NCBI GenBank assembly: GCA_963677165.2
Contig: CAXXSX010000002.1
Location: forward strand, 620,001-684,000
DNA length: 64,000 nucleotides
DNA from: JAFGXT01 sp963677165
GTDB lineage: Bacteria > Verrucomicrobiota > Lentisphaeria > Victivallales > SZUA-371
Reading direction: 5' to 3'
The translations under genes were made by a program, and so were the position numbers. The notes beneath the pieces were generated by a model, which had not been told where the DNA came from, did no database searches, and saw only the letters and a program-made list of their open reading frames with translations. Shown here piece by piece: positions 34,241 to 43,828 of this stretch. Position 1 is the first letter of the stretch. Every line of letters begins with the position of its first letter.

Positions 34241-35308
34241 ATGCAAGAACATAAAAAATTATGTCCATACTGCGGTAGCGAAATTCTTGCCATTACGAAA
34301 CAATGTAAACACTGCAAAAAACTGATTCATGAGGTTTCAGAACATTCTGCAACCGGTAAATCCGATTCGGTTATTGATCTGATCAAGCACAATCGTAAAG
34401 CCAAGATTTTCTACAGTCCATGGAAGCCGATTGGCATGTTTGTGCTGATGAATATCGCGATGTGTCTGTCGGTTACGGTACTGACCTTGGGAGATATACG
34501 TCTGGCGTTCTTAGCTTTGCTTCTTGGTGCGGCCGGACCTTTCATTATGCTGTTTATATCAAAATTCATGGCAAAACATTCTTTTAGAATCAAGGTCATT
34601 AATCCACGGGATTTCAAGGATGAAAATGAGCGAAAGCTTTACAGCATCATTGAAGCTTTAGCCGAAAAAGCAGGACTGCCCAACGTTCCGGAAGTTGGCA
34701 TTTACAAATCACCTGATATGAATGCATTCGCAACCGGACACAGCCGGTCAAGTTCGCTTGTTGCGTTCAGTTCTGCTCTAGCCGAAAAGATGGATGAGGA
34801 AGCGATTGCGGCAGCCGCAGCACATGAGATCGCCCATATTGCTAATGGCGACATGTTGTCGATGACCGTTATGGAAAGCATGATCAATACCATTGTGATT
34901 CTAATCGATATCGGACTATTCTTTGTGCTGGACGATGATGACGACGGTGTTCTGGCTTGGCTTGCCAAGACCATTATACGCTGGATCATTACAGGTGTTT
35001 TCATGTTCCTGGGAAATCTGCTTATGCTATGGTTCTCACGGCATCGCGAATTCAAAGCCGACAAACTGGCAGCAGAACTGGTTAGTCCAGGATCCATGGC
35101 AAAAGCTTTAAATAAACTTCGTGAAGATGAAGACCTGGAGTTGCCCGATAATATTGCCCATGCACAGCAATCATACGCTGCATTCAAAATATCATCAGCA
35201 CCTGCAGTTCTGGACATCTTCTCCACCCATCCCGCACTGGAACGCCGTATCGAACGACTGCAATCCATGCAGAAAGTAACTGCATCACCGGAACTCTCAG
35301 AAGCATAA
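34241..35308 (+). CDS. M48-family (HtpX-like) membrane metalloprotease with N-terminal zinc ribbon
   Basis: A 355-residue protein. A CxxC...CxxC zinc ribbon occupies residues 8-25 (C8, C11, C22, C25). Two membrane segments lie at about 64-106, the protease motif HEIAH at 195-199 and the third ligand region in EFKADKLAAE near 274, with two more hydrophobic segments between. HtpX-type enzymes cut damaged membrane proteins. The zinc ribbon is an addition to plain HtpX. Stress or envelope quality control within the island is a plausible role. Confidence 0.88.
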   Translation: MQEHKKLCPYCGSEILAITKQCKHCKKLIHEVSEHSATGKSDSVIDLIKHNRKAKIFYSPWKPIGMFVLMNIAMCLSVTVLTLGDIRLAFLALLLGAAGPFIMLFISKFMAKHSFRIKVINPRDFKDENERKLYSIIEALAEKAGLPNVPEVGIYKSPDMNAFATGHSRSSSLVAFSSALAEKMDEEAIAAAAAHEIAHIANGDMLSMTVMESMINTIVILIDIGLFFVLDDDDDGVLAWLAKTIIRWIITGVFMFLGNLLMLWFSRHREFKADKLAAELVSPGSMAKALNKLREDEDLELPDNIAHAQQSYAAFKISSAPAVLDIFSTHPALERRIERLQSMQKVTASPELSEA

Positions 35309-35333
35309 ACGAACAATAACCATACTCCCCTAA

Positions 35334-35374
35334 CGTTGACTTGTGCTTGAACCTTGTGTTCAGCCAAGCCAACG
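35334..35374 (+). terminator. Imperfect hairpin after the M48 gene
   Basis: CGTTG/CAACG, CTTG/CAAG and GAAC/GTTC pairs nest around a CTTGT loop, 26 bases past the stop. Interior mismatches and the lack of a T-tract make this a weak terminator call. Confidence 0.4.
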
Positions 35375-35532
35375 ACTTAATGGCCTAATACTAAATATAT
35401 GATTTTCTGCACAACTATTTTTTTATGATTTTGAGGAATATAAAAGAGCGACATTAACAATAAACTCTTGATTTTCTAAGAAAAATATTCCATAATGATA
35501 CTTCATGTGAATTTTCCAAATGGGAGGAATGA

Positions 35533-36117
35533 ATGAAAGGTCTTACTGAAAAACAGCAAAATATTCTAAACTTTATAACGGAGTTTGAAAATAAGGAAGG
35601 AATGGCTCCAACCGTTTATGAGATTGCCAATCACTCCGGAATTAAAACTTCTACCGTATTTGCACATCTTCGAGCACTTAAACAGAAAGGCAAAATAAGC
35701 CGTTCCAGCAAAGCGCGAAGCCTTAAAGTCATCAAGGCAAATTCCAAGACAAATACTTTCCTATCTGCAGGCACTGTACCATTGGAAAATACATATAGAG
35801 AAATCGGAGAGTATTATCTTGATAAAAGTCAGGCTGAATTAGAGCAGCATTTTGCATTTCGGATTCCCGATAATTCCATGTCGGATTTCGGAATCTATTC
35901 AGAGGACGTTGTGATTGTCCACATAGACCAAGAGCCCAAACCGGGAGACCTGACTGTTATTAAGATGGACAGTAAAACGGTACTTCGATGTTTTTACCCA
36001 ACTTCAAATAGTAGGATCGAATTACGCCCGGCAAATCCAGCTTATCAAAGCCAGATTTGCAATCCAGCAGATGCCAAAATCTGTGGGGTAGTTACCGGCC
36101 TCCAACGAAAATACTAA
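35533..36117 (+). CDS. lexA: LexA-like SOS repressor
   Basis: A 194-residue protein with an N-terminal winged HTH (LTEKQQNILNFITEFENKEG, TVFAHLRALKQKGKI) and a C-terminal S24 peptidase domain. The self-cleavage site is A79-G80 in LSAGTVP, the nucleophile S115 in DNSMSDFG and the Lys base K148 in SKTVLRC. All three elements are present, so RecA-triggered autocleavage is expected. GGGAGG precedes the start. Whether it is the cell's main LexA or an island-borne copy cannot be told from the window. Confidence 0.88.
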   Translation: MKGLTEKQQNILNFITEFENKEGMAPTVYEIANHSGIKTSTVFAHLRALKQKGKISRSSKARSLKVIKANSKTNTFLSAGTVPLENTYREIGEYYLDKSQAELEQHFAFRIPDNSMSDFGIYSEDVVIVHIDQEPKPGDLTVIKMDSKTVLRCFYPTSNSRIELRPANPAYQSQICNPADAKICGVVTGLQRKY

Positions 36118-36909
36118 AAAATTTTTGAAACGTTGAGAAATGAATTTGACTGTCAGTTGCTAGAGGAGTGCCAGAAGTCGTGTGATTTTTTGCGAAGATA
36201 TTTTCCAGGTATCTTTGCGAATTGATATTGCTTTGATTTTATAATGCGGTCTGAAAAGCGAAATTGTCAGATGTTTATATATTTGATTTTCGAAAAGAAC
36301 GTGGTATTTTAATTTTGATGGTAGCTTTAAATCGCATTGAAAATCTGTTGACAAAGCATTTTAAAGAGGTGCCATTCGGTACCGTTTTGAGACTCTGAAG
36401 TACCAAATAGTACCGTTGCCCGTTGATTTTATTTTGAGCATTGACATGGCTATATTCGATATTTTTGAACTTAAAAAGTCAAAATTACAACGATTTTGAG
36501 GTTCATCGGTTGAGATGCATGGTGGCTTCTGGGCGTACCATTTTTTGCTTATATTCAACGATTTATGACAAAAATCATAAGTCGTTTTTTTATATCCAGA
36601 AAATACTCCATAAATAAAAATTTATACCCAAATTTCAAAATACCATCCTGACAGATTTTTGATTACAGTTTCTCATAATTAAATTTTCCGTACACCTCCC
36701 AAGCAAATAATCGAAAAATATAGGTGATTGTGTGTCACAATAGGCATTCCACCATATTATAAAACAAACGCATTGGCAGAAACAATTCCATTATACATTG
36801 GAATCAGATATATCTTTACATTAATTGCACATACTCCTCTTTTCGGGTGTGCGTTTACTTTTTCAATTTACAATTGAAATATTTCTTTGACAATTATATA
36901 AAAAAACTA
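36118..36909. other. Long AT-rich gap, end of the island
   Basis: About 790 bases without a credible gene; two minus-strand frames of 64-65 codons are not convincing. It contains a hairpin GCGAAGATA/TATCTTTGC at 36192-36218, several GTACC repeats between 36379 and 36540, and the strong terminator listed at 36557. An unannotated RNA ending at that terminator is possible. Confidence 0.45.
36557..36591 (+). terminator. Strong intrinsic terminator
   Basis: AACGATTTATGA pairs with TCATAAGTCGTT (12 bp, one G-T) around CAAAAA and runs into a T-tract. It lies 440 bases after lexA with no gene between, so either the lexA transcript is long or a small RNA ends here. Confidence 0.8.
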
Positions 36910-36938
36910 TTGACTTTTGGCTTTTTCTGAGTTAAAAT
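36910..36938 (+). promoter_or_regulatory. Promoter of the LacI-type gene
   Basis: TTGACT, 17 bases, TAAAAT at 36933-36938. Close to consensus and placed 60 bases before the chosen start. Confidence 0.7.
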
Positions 36939-36943
36939 ATTCT

Positions 36944-36976
36944 CAATGTAACAAATTACAGAATTAAGATACATTG
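36944..36976. promoter_or_regulatory. Operator-like inverted repeat CAATGTA/TACATTG
   Basis: CAATGTA at 36944-36950 and TACATTG at 36970-36976 are exact reverse complements 19 bases apart, directly downstream of the -10. Autorepression by the adjacent LacI-type regulator is likely. The right half overlaps the most upstream TTG start, which supports the later start. Confidence 0.55.
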
Positions 36977-36997
36977 CAAATAAGGGTACGAATAAAA

Positions 36998-38002
36998 TTG
37001 GCGAATGACGACAAAATAAATATCCGAGCGGTAGCAGAGCATGCCGGGGTCTCTGTTGCGACAGTTTCCAGAGCCCTCAATAAAAAAACCTGTGTTTCAA
37101 AAAAAACTCGGGATAAAATATTCAGGGCTTGTGGTGCACTCAATTATCATCTGAACCCAAGTATTCAGGATCTGGTATTGAAAAGTCGTAATGGTGTTAC
37201 CCGTAATATTGCGTTCGTCCTGGTTGGTCTGGAGTTTGCTGATCCGGCCTATGCTCGTTTGCTGGACTTTATTGCCAAAGAAGTAAATCAGGCGCATTAT
37301 CAATTACATCTGGTTAAGCTTAGCGGTCAGGAATCCTCTCGATATGAATTGCCTCCGACTTTGCGGGATTTGCGGGTTGATGGCATATTGCTAACTGGCG
37401 ATATTACTACTCCAATAATGACTTTAATTCAGGAAATGGGAATTGAATGTGTGGTAATCGGGAATTATTCCGATGAGCTATTGGCAGCTTGCAGTAGTGC
37501 AAAAGTAAATTTTCGACAAGCAGTTACCAAAGGGATCAGACTATTGATGGAACAAGGATGTTGCCGGGTTGCTTTTGCCGATGAAAATCCCCAACTATTT
37601 TCCGTCCGTGAGTGCTATGAAGCCTTTCAGCATTCTCTTTCAAATTATGGTTTGACATTTGATTCGAAACTTATCTATTGGGGAAATGGCAACCTTACCG
37701 GTATTTCCAACGTTCTTGAACCAGTATTTATGGAACCGCAGTTGCCTTTTGATGCCATCTTCTGTTATGATTATCGGCAGGCAGTGGAAATAAGCTGGTT
37801 AGCCATGGCACGGTATGGGCGGACCGGAAAATATGATGCAAGGATCTGTACTGTCAGAAATTTTGGTTATTACAAATTGCCAATACCTGCAGTTTATGTT
37901 GATATTAATCTGGAAGGTGAAGTCAATGCGGCATTCCGACAATTGATTGGAAGGCTGGAAGACAAAGTCGAATGTCAGACGATTCTGGTAAATAGCAAGT
38001 AA
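36998..38002 (+). CDS. LacI-family transcriptional regulator
   Basis: The TTG at 36998 is chosen over one at 36974 because AAGGG lies 11 bases upstream and the operator-like repeat covers the earlier codon. The HTH INIRAVAEHAGVSVATVSRAL is followed by a hinge and a periplasmic-binding-like effector domain (VRNFGYYKLPIPAVYVDINL near the end). It probably controls the rightward operon that begins 140 bases downstream with the prepilin-type gene. Confidence 0.9.
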   Translation: MANDDKINIRAVAEHAGVSVATVSRALNKKTCVSKKTRDKIFRACGALNYHLNPSIQDLVLKSRNGVTRNIAFVLVGLEFADPAYARLLDFIAKEVNQAHYQLHLVKLSGQESSRYELPPTLRDLRVDGILLTGDITTPIMTLIQEMGIECVVIGNYSDELLAACSSAKVNFRQAVTKGIRLLMEQGCCRVAFADENPQLFSVRECYEAFQHSLSNYGLTFDSKLIYWGNGNLTGISNVLEPVFMEPQLPFDAIFCYDYRQAVEISWLAMARYGRTGKYDARICTVRNFGYYKLPIPAVYVDINLEGEVNAAFRQLIGRLEDKVECQTILVNSK

Positions 38003-38141
38003 CAAAAGAATGAAGCAAAATATTAAACTTTTTCAATCCAATTAATTTCATAAAGGAGATAGGACGAATGGAAGCAGAAAAAAACATTTTAGATTTTATA
38101 ACATGTTCCAGCAGAAATTTAAAACGGAAGGAGATTAAAAA

Positions 38142-38861
38142 ATGAAAACGAACAAATATTTCTTTACACTTATCGAGCTTCTAGTAGTAATTGCTATTAT
38201 TGCCATTCTGGCCGCCATGCTGCTGCCCGCACTGAATAAAGCCAGGAACAAAGCTCACGGAATAACTTGTACTAACAATATGAAACAACTTGGAATTGGA
38301 GCCAATCAATATATCGGTGACTTCGACTATATCCCACAGGCCGGTTACGGTGTACCGGGTACAGTTGGATATGGCGCCGTGTATTTCAGCAATATGATCG
38401 GACCCTATATCGGGTATCGAAACCAAAAACAGAATAATTGGTATACGGAAGACGATTATCTTCCGCTTTTTCTCTGTCCGGCCGATCGCATTTGCTATAA
38501 TAAAAATCAATATTCCATTGCCGGTAGTGGTGGGATCAGCTATCTCCTGAATTGGCATGCATCCCTGAAAAAAACTTCAAAAATCAAGAAGGCAAGTTCC
38601 ATATTTATGATTATGGAAGGCGGTTATAATGTGGGGGCGTATTACATGTTTTGTTCGGCTTATTATAACCATTCTAATAGCGGTTCCCGCGGTGTACTTC
38701 CCGGTTCAGGGGTAGATGTCGCACCGACTATTATCCCGCCGGGAATCGGCACCAATATGTGCTATCTCGACGGACATGTTGAACTCATCAAAGACGAATT
38801 GATCAATTGCCGCTACGGTAAAACAACCGCCAAATATTATTCCAATTGGCAAATTCCCTAG
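38142..38861 (+). CDS. Prepilin-type N-terminal cleavage/methylation domain protein
   Basis: A 239-residue protein with the signature YFFTLIELLVVIAIIAILAA right after a short basic leader, and a C-terminal TNMCYLDGHVELIKDE strand in the place of H-x9-DG. AAGGAG lies upstream of the ATG. It leads an operon of sugar genes, the same arrangement as at the four other prepilin-type genes in the window. Confidence 0.9.
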   Translation: MKTNKYFFTLIELLVVIAIIAILAAMLLPALNKARNKAHGITCTNNMKQLGIGANQYIGDFDYIPQAGYGVPGTVGYGAVYFSNMIGPYIGYRNQKQNNWYTEDDYLPLFLCPADRICYNKNQYSIAGSGGISYLLNWHASLKKTSKIKKASSIFMIMEGGYNVGAYYMFCSAYYNHSNSGSRGVLPGSGVDVAPTIIPPGIGTNMCYLDGHVELIKDELINCRYGKTTAKYYSNWQIP

Positions 38862-38933
38862 AATCGGGATAATGAAACTGTAACTACCTCGTCTGTAACA
38901 GAACGGAAATAAAAATACACAATAGGATTTTAA

Positions 38934-39926
38934 ATGAAAATTGGCATTATCGGAACCGGAAATGTTGCGGTAAACAACTATTTACCCTGTCTTTCCAAAC
39001 ATCATGACTTCGAATTTATCTACCTTTCAAGGACTCGTTCGAAGGTAGAAAAATGTGTTGAAAAGTTTGGAGGCATTATTGTCGATTCCCCGGCTGAAAT
39101 GATGAAGTACAATCCCGACCTTATCTTTGTTTTAACTCTCGAGGATAAGCATTATGATTTGGCTCGGGAATTATTAAAATATCACCCCAAAAGACTGTTT
39201 TTTGAAAAGCCGTTGCATGCCCGTAACGGCCAGGCACATGTCTGTGAAAATGATTTCTGGGAAGCGCGGAAATTGTTGAATCAGGCCGAGGAACTCGGAG
39301 TTGAAACCGCAATCGGTTTCAACTATCGTTTTTTTGAAACTTCAAAGCAAATTTTCAATCTGGTTGCGGATAAAGCAATGGGAGAACTTATTCAGGCATC
39401 ATTCTTCGTAAATTATGCCTGCTGGAGCCATTGTATCGATCTATTCCGCTGGTTGGGCGGAGAACCGCTCACGGTCACCGCCTTAAACGGAAATACCGAA
39501 TGGGGCGAAGGGACAATGAGAGCATATGATTTAAGTTGTGCGCTGGTAATGAAAAACGGCGGCAGCGCTACGATTCTAGGGACTTCATCATCCGCATTGA
39601 ATCGTCCGTTGTATCAGGCGCTTTTAAATTATGAAAAAGGTATGATTACCTTTGGTGATCTGGATGCCGAAGTAAAAATTCGCAGGGAAAATTCCAGCTA
39701 CATCGAAACTCAGGTATTACTTTCTGCCGGGTCTCCATGGATTCAATATGGAGAGTCGTTTGTAAAGTCAATTGAAGCATATCTTGCCTCCGTAGAGAAA
39801 AGATCCCCCCCGCCGGTTCCGGCTCGGGAAGGATTGCGCGAACTGCAGTTTGAAGCAGCGTTACGACGTTCTGCGGCCACAGGGAAACCGGTTGAAATTG
39901 AAAAAGAATTTCCATTAGATGTATAA
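38934..39926 (+). CDS. Gfo/Idh/MocA-family oxidoreductase
   Basis: A 330-residue enzyme: MKIGIIGTGNVAVNNYL Rossmann start, FFEKPLHARNG as the EKP signature and AIGFNYRFFETSKQIF after it. The catalytic His region is ACWSHCIDLFRWLGG. It is 11 bases before the alcohol dehydrogenase gene, so the two oxidoreductases probably act on the same released sugar. Confidence 0.88.
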   Translation: MKIGIIGTGNVAVNNYLPCLSKHHDFEFIYLSRTRSKVEKCVEKFGGIIVDSPAEMMKYNPDLIFVLTLEDKHYDLARELLKYHPKRLFFEKPLHARNGQAHVCENDFWEARKLLNQAEELGVETAIGFNYRFFETSKQIFNLVADKAMGELIQASFFVNYACWSHCIDLFRWLGGEPLTVTALNGNTEWGEGTMRAYDLSCALVMKNGGSATILGTSSSALNRPLYQALLNYEKGMITFGDLDAEVKIRRENSSYIETQVLLSAGSPWIQYGESFVKSIEAYLASVEKRSPPPVPAREGLRELQFEAALRRSAATGKPVEIEKEFPLDV

Positions 39927-39937
39927 AGGTTAAAAAA

Positions 39938-40930
39938 ATGAATTCAGTCAGATTTGCAGGACAAAGTAAAATAGAAATAGTTGAGGTTCCCCGTCCGGTT
40001 CCGGGCCCGGGTGAAGTATTGGTAAAAACGGTAGTATCGGCAATTTGCGGCAGCGAACTGCACTCTTACCGCAATGACGGCATGGCAGGCAACGGCGGGC
40101 ACGAAGCCGCCGGTATTATCACCGAACTCGGCAGCGGAGTTTCCGGACTTTCTGTTGGAGATCGTGTCGGAGTAAGCGCGATTTCCGGTTGCGGACATTG
40201 TGAATATTGTGAAAAACTGCAATATACCTGGTGTAAAAATCATGTTTTCCACGGGAATATGCATGCAGAATATTTTATTGCCGCTGCTGCCGGGTGCCAT
40301 ATTCTTCCAGCGGACATTGATTGGAATACCGGAGTATTGATTTCCGGCGATGGCATGGGGGTACCCTATCATACCTCAACGAAGATCATCAATCCCAATG
40401 CCCGGATTGTCGCCGTCTTCGGCGCCGGCCCGATCGGACTCGGTAATATCATGATTGAAAATCGGCTGGGCCGCAAGGTAATCGCAGTCGATCTTTCCGA
40501 AACCCGGCTGAAATTTGCGGAGCAATTTGGTGCCGCATTGACTTTTAATCCGACGGATTGTGATGCCGTAGCTGAGATTAAAAAATATACTTCCGGCAAT
40601 GGTGCGGATGTCTGTATTGAAGCCGCCGGTATAAAAAGTACCGCTCTGAATTGCTTTGACGCAGTCAAAACCGGCGGACAGGTGATTTTTGACGGCGAGC
40701 AAGGTGACGTTCCATTGTCAATCAGCGACTGTTTTATCCGGCGTGATATTACAGCTACAGGATCGTGGTTTTATCATTTCGGAGAATTTGACCAAATGCT
40801 CGCAATGTGTCGAGACGGTTTTAAGGCGCAGGAGCTTATCAGTGATGAATTCCCATTTGAAAAAGCCGATGAAGCTTATGCTTTATTCGCTTCCGGGAAA
40901 AGCGCCAAAGTCATTTTAAATTATTCATAA
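39938..40930 (+). CDS. Zinc-dependent medium-chain alcohol dehydrogenase
   Basis: A 330-residue protein of the threonine/sorbitol dehydrogenase type. Catalytic zinc ligands C37 (AICGSELHSY) and H55-E56 (GNGGHEAAG), structural zinc Cys at 85, 88, 91 and 99, and the cofactor loop VFGAGPIGLG are all present. It probably oxidises a sugar or sugar alcohol released by the operon's hydrolases. Confidence 0.9.
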   Translation: MNSVRFAGQSKIEIVEVPRPVPGPGEVLVKTVVSAICGSELHSYRNDGMAGNGGHEAAGIITELGSGVSGLSVGDRVGVSAISGCGHCEYCEKLQYTWCKNHVFHGNMHAEYFIAAAAGCHILPADIDWNTGVLISGDGMGVPYHTSTKIINPNARIVAVFGAGPIGLGNIMIENRLGRKVIAVDLSETRLKFAEQFGAALTFNPTDCDAVAEIKKYTSGNGADVCIEAAGIKSTALNCFDAVKTGGQVIFDGEQGDVPLSISDCFIRRDITATGSWFYHFGEFDQMLAMCRDGFKAQELISDEFPFEKADEAYALFASGKSAKVILNYS

Positions 40931-40944
40931 AAGGAAACTGTATA

Positions 40945-43797
40945 ATGTGGAAAAAGCTTACCAACGGAATACTGTTATTTATAATTATGTCATTTTTCTC
41001 CATCGGAATTTTAGCCGGGGAATTTACCATTGTTCCGACAGAGCGCCCCATAGCAGTTGTCGTTCCGGAGAAAACCCCATACTGTGTAAAGAAGGCCGCG
41101 AGAGAACTGGCAGAACATATCGGTCTTGCTACTGGAATTACACCCAAAATTTATAACAGTACCGCTGATGTTCCTGAGGATGCATTTCGATTCCTTCTGG
41201 GATCCACCGGTGACTACGGCTCGGACAGTACCCTGTTGAAATTCAACCGGGCGCAGTGGCACTGCGATGAAAATTCATATACCATCACTGGAAATAATAC
41301 CGGCGAATCACATGGAACGCTTTTGGCCGTTTATGACTGGCTTGACAACACCCTAGGTTGTCGCTGGTTATGGCCGGGAGACCTGGGAAGGGTAGTACCA
41401 CACAGCGATAAAATCAGCTTTTCTACCGGCGCCGGCCTTTACGCTCCGAAAGTTGAGTGCGCCAATTGGCGTCCCCTGGGGTGGGAGAATCACAAACTAT
41501 GGAGTTCCGAAGCAACCAGAACATATTTTTATTCTCAACAAGCCCTCTGGTTGCAACGCAACCGTTTATTCAATAATATGGCATTGCAGCATTATCCGCA
41601 CGGTTTTGAAAAGTGGTACAAAAAATATCATTCGTCACATCCGGAATGGTTCGGCCTGTTACCGGATGGACGTCGGGAACCGGATCCGATGCATCACAAT
41701 TCTCCCCGCTTGATCAGCATGTGCGTTTCCAATCATGAACTTGTCAAAGAAGTAGTGCAACAATGGCTTAAAAATCCCAACTCCAACCTTCAAATCAATC
41801 TTAATGAAAATGATACTCCCGGATGTTGTACGTGCGACAAATGTCTGGAATGGGATAACTCTCCTGTTTCCGCCTCCGTCCGAAGAGCAGAGGCGGCGAA
41901 ACGTTTTAAAGCCGGTGATCGCAACTGGTACAAAGCCCTTGGGTCGGTTACCGGTCGTTATGCTCGTTTTTATATGGAGGTTCTTAAGGAAGTTGACCGG
42001 GTTGCGCCGGAACGTCATGCCCAGATTGCCGGGTTGGTTTATTCCAATTACAGCAAAGCTCCCAAAATAAAAATGAGCGACCGCATCTACCAACGTTATT
42101 GCCCGCCGGTTATGTTTCCATTGACCAAGGAAAAGATGGATAGTTATTGCAGTGAATATGCGAAATGGATCGACACCGGATGTCAAATGCTGCTACGCCC
42201 GAATTTTACTTTATGCGGTCATTGTTTTCCAATCAATTATGCCGCGGAATATGCCCGCTGCTACAAGTTCGCCTATGATCGCGGACTGGTCGGCTTTGAC
42301 ATTGACAGTCTTACCGGTAATTACAGTGCTATGGGAACCACACTTTACACCATAGCACGCATTCCATGCCGCCCGGACATGAATGACAAAACGATTGCGA
42401 AGGAATATTGTGCCGCCTTCGGGGCAGCCGCTCCTCTAGTTGAACGTTATTTTGCTCGTTTGGCCGACATTACCCAGAATGTCTGTCCAAAATTCACTAG
42501 GGAAAGTTTTGGGCCGGAAGGCGGAGACTACTCAAAATATTTTGTCGTTGCTCCACATGTTTTTACCCCGAAAGTTATTAACGAACTTTATAGTATTCTT
42601 GATCAGGCAGCACAACGTGTGAAAAATGATAAGTTGGCTGCTGACCGGGTCAATTGGCTGCGTCTGGGCTTAAAACATGCCGAACTCACCATCGCAACTC
42701 AGCTCGGATTTGAGAAATATAAGAAACACGGCGATATTAATGCATTTGCGGTCAGTATTGCGGAACTCGATACTTTTCGTGCCAAACACGAAAAAGATTT
42801 TATCAGTAATTTCGCTTATCTGCGAATGTATGAAAACAATTACTGGCCCCGGGAATGGCTTAAATTTCAGGGAGGAAAATTACAGGCTTTGCCGATCAAA
42901 TGGAAATTCCACACCGATCCCGAGAATCAAGGCATAAATGAAAAATGGTTTGCCTCGAATTATGATGATTCGAACTGGAACACCATCAGCACGGAAAAGG
43001 CCTGGGACTCTCAATTGGGACACCCTTATTATGGCTTTGCCTGGTATCGTCTGGATATTGATTTGCCAAAAAAAATGAAGGGCAGCCCGATTCTGCTGGT
43101 CGGGGCGGTAGATGAAGCCTGCGAAGTATGGATAAACGGCAAAAAATGTTTATCCCGTCCCTTCAGCAAAGAGAAAGATCCCGATTCATGGGCTAAACCA
43201 TTTGAAGTTCCGTTTGGTGAAGTTGCTATCCCCGGCCGAAATACGATTGCCATTCAGGTTGAAAACCGTCTGGGCGCAGGTGGACTCTGGAAACCGTGTT
43301 ATCTGAAATATGTCAATAAATCCATCAACAGTGCTGACAACATGATCCCCAACGGTAATTTTGCCGATACCAAATATTGGCGAACACAAAATGTATTCGG
43401 TAAGCTCGCCATGTTCCAACGACCCGGCTCGTATATAATCACAGTTGACGGCATTGATAAAACGAGACGTTATGCTAATAAATACGGAGCCTGGGGACGA
43501 TTCTACCAGTCTTTCTCCGGTTTAAAACCGGGACAGCGTTATATTCTACAGGCCAAATTCAAAACGGTCGAAAATACCGATGGCGCGGTACGCATCTGGT
43601 GTTATACGCGACCATCCAAGCCGGGTTCGGAAGGGAATGTCATGCTGAATGCCGGTCCATCCGGGGGCAAAAACGCAATGGTTCAGGGAGAATTCACCGC
43701 TGTTTCCGAAAAGGCCAATATTTACTTAAATCTTACCGCCAATCGGGGGAGTGTTAAATTTCAATCGGTAACTTTAGTTCCGGTTAATCAGCAGTAG
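40945..43797 (+). CDS. Large secreted DUF4838 protein with C-terminal beta-sandwich domains
   Basis: 950 residues with a signal peptide (GILLFIIMSFFSIGILAG). The N-terminal alpha/beta domain (FRFLLGSTGDYGSDS, THGTLLAVYDWLD-like strand, GCRWLWPGDLG) and the barrel (SSHPEWFGLLPDGRREPD, NDTPGCCTCDKCLEWDN) match DUF4838. Residues about 650-790 form a GH2-like sugar-binding sandwich (AWYRLDIDLPKKM, VDEACEVWINGKKC, GRNTIAIQVENR) and the last ~150 look like a carbohydrate-binding module. It is longer than the protein at 16267 because of these added domains. A surface glycosidase role is likely. Confidence 0.85.
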   Translation: MWKKLTNGILLFIIMSFFSIGILAGEFTIVPTERPIAVVVPEKTPYCVKKAARELAEHIGLATGITPKIYNSTADVPEDAFRFLLGSTGDYGSDSTLLKFNRAQWHCDENSYTITGNNTGESHGTLLAVYDWLDNTLGCRWLWPGDLGRVVPHSDKISFSTGAGLYAPKVECANWRPLGWENHKLWSSEATRTYFYSQQALWLQRNRLFNNMALQHYPHGFEKWYKKYHSSHPEWFGLLPDGRREPDPMHHNSPRLISMCVSNHELVKEVVQQWLKNPNSNLQINLNENDTPGCCTCDKCLEWDNSPVSASVRRAEAAKRFKAGDRNWYKALGSVTGRYARFYMEVLKEVDRVAPERHAQIAGLVYSNYSKAPKIKMSDRIYQRYCPPVMFPLTKEKMDSYCSEYAKWIDTGCQMLLRPNFTLCGHCFPINYAAEYARCYKFAYDRGLVGFDIDSLTGNYSAMGTTLYTIARIPCRPDMNDKTIAKEYCAAFGAAAPLVERYFARLADITQNVCPKFTRESFGPEGGDYSKYFVVAPHVFTPKVINELYSILDQAAQRVKNDKLAADRVNWLRLGLKHAELTIATQLGFEKYKKHGDINAFAVSIAELDTFRAKHEKDFISNFAYLRMYENNYWPREWLKFQGGKLQALPIKWKFHTDPENQGINEKWFASNYDDSNWNTISTEKAWDSQLGHPYYGFAWYRLDIDLPKKMKGSPILLVGAVDEACEVWINGKKCLSRPFSKEKDPDSWAKPFEVPFGEVAIPGRNTIAIQVENRLGAGGLWKPCYLKYVNKSINSADNMIPNGNFADTKYWRTQNVFGKLAMFQRPGSYIITVDGIDKTRRYANKYGAWGRFYQSFSGLKPGQRYILQAKFKTVENTDGAVRIWCYTRPSKPGSEGNVMLNAGPSGGKNAMVQGEFTAVSEKANIYLNLTANRGSVKFQSVTLVPVNQQ

Positions 43798-43828
43798 TTT
43801 ATAATCAACATTGTCACAAAGAGTAAGT

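Noticed and set aside
36379..36540. GTACC repeats as replication iterons
   Set aside because: Only a few 5-base matches at irregular spacing and no replication initiator gene nearby.
36160..36558. Two minus-strand frames of 64 and 65 codons
   Set aside because: No ribosome sites, hydrophobic/basic mix typical of AT-rich non-coding DNA, and hairpins and a terminator run through the region.
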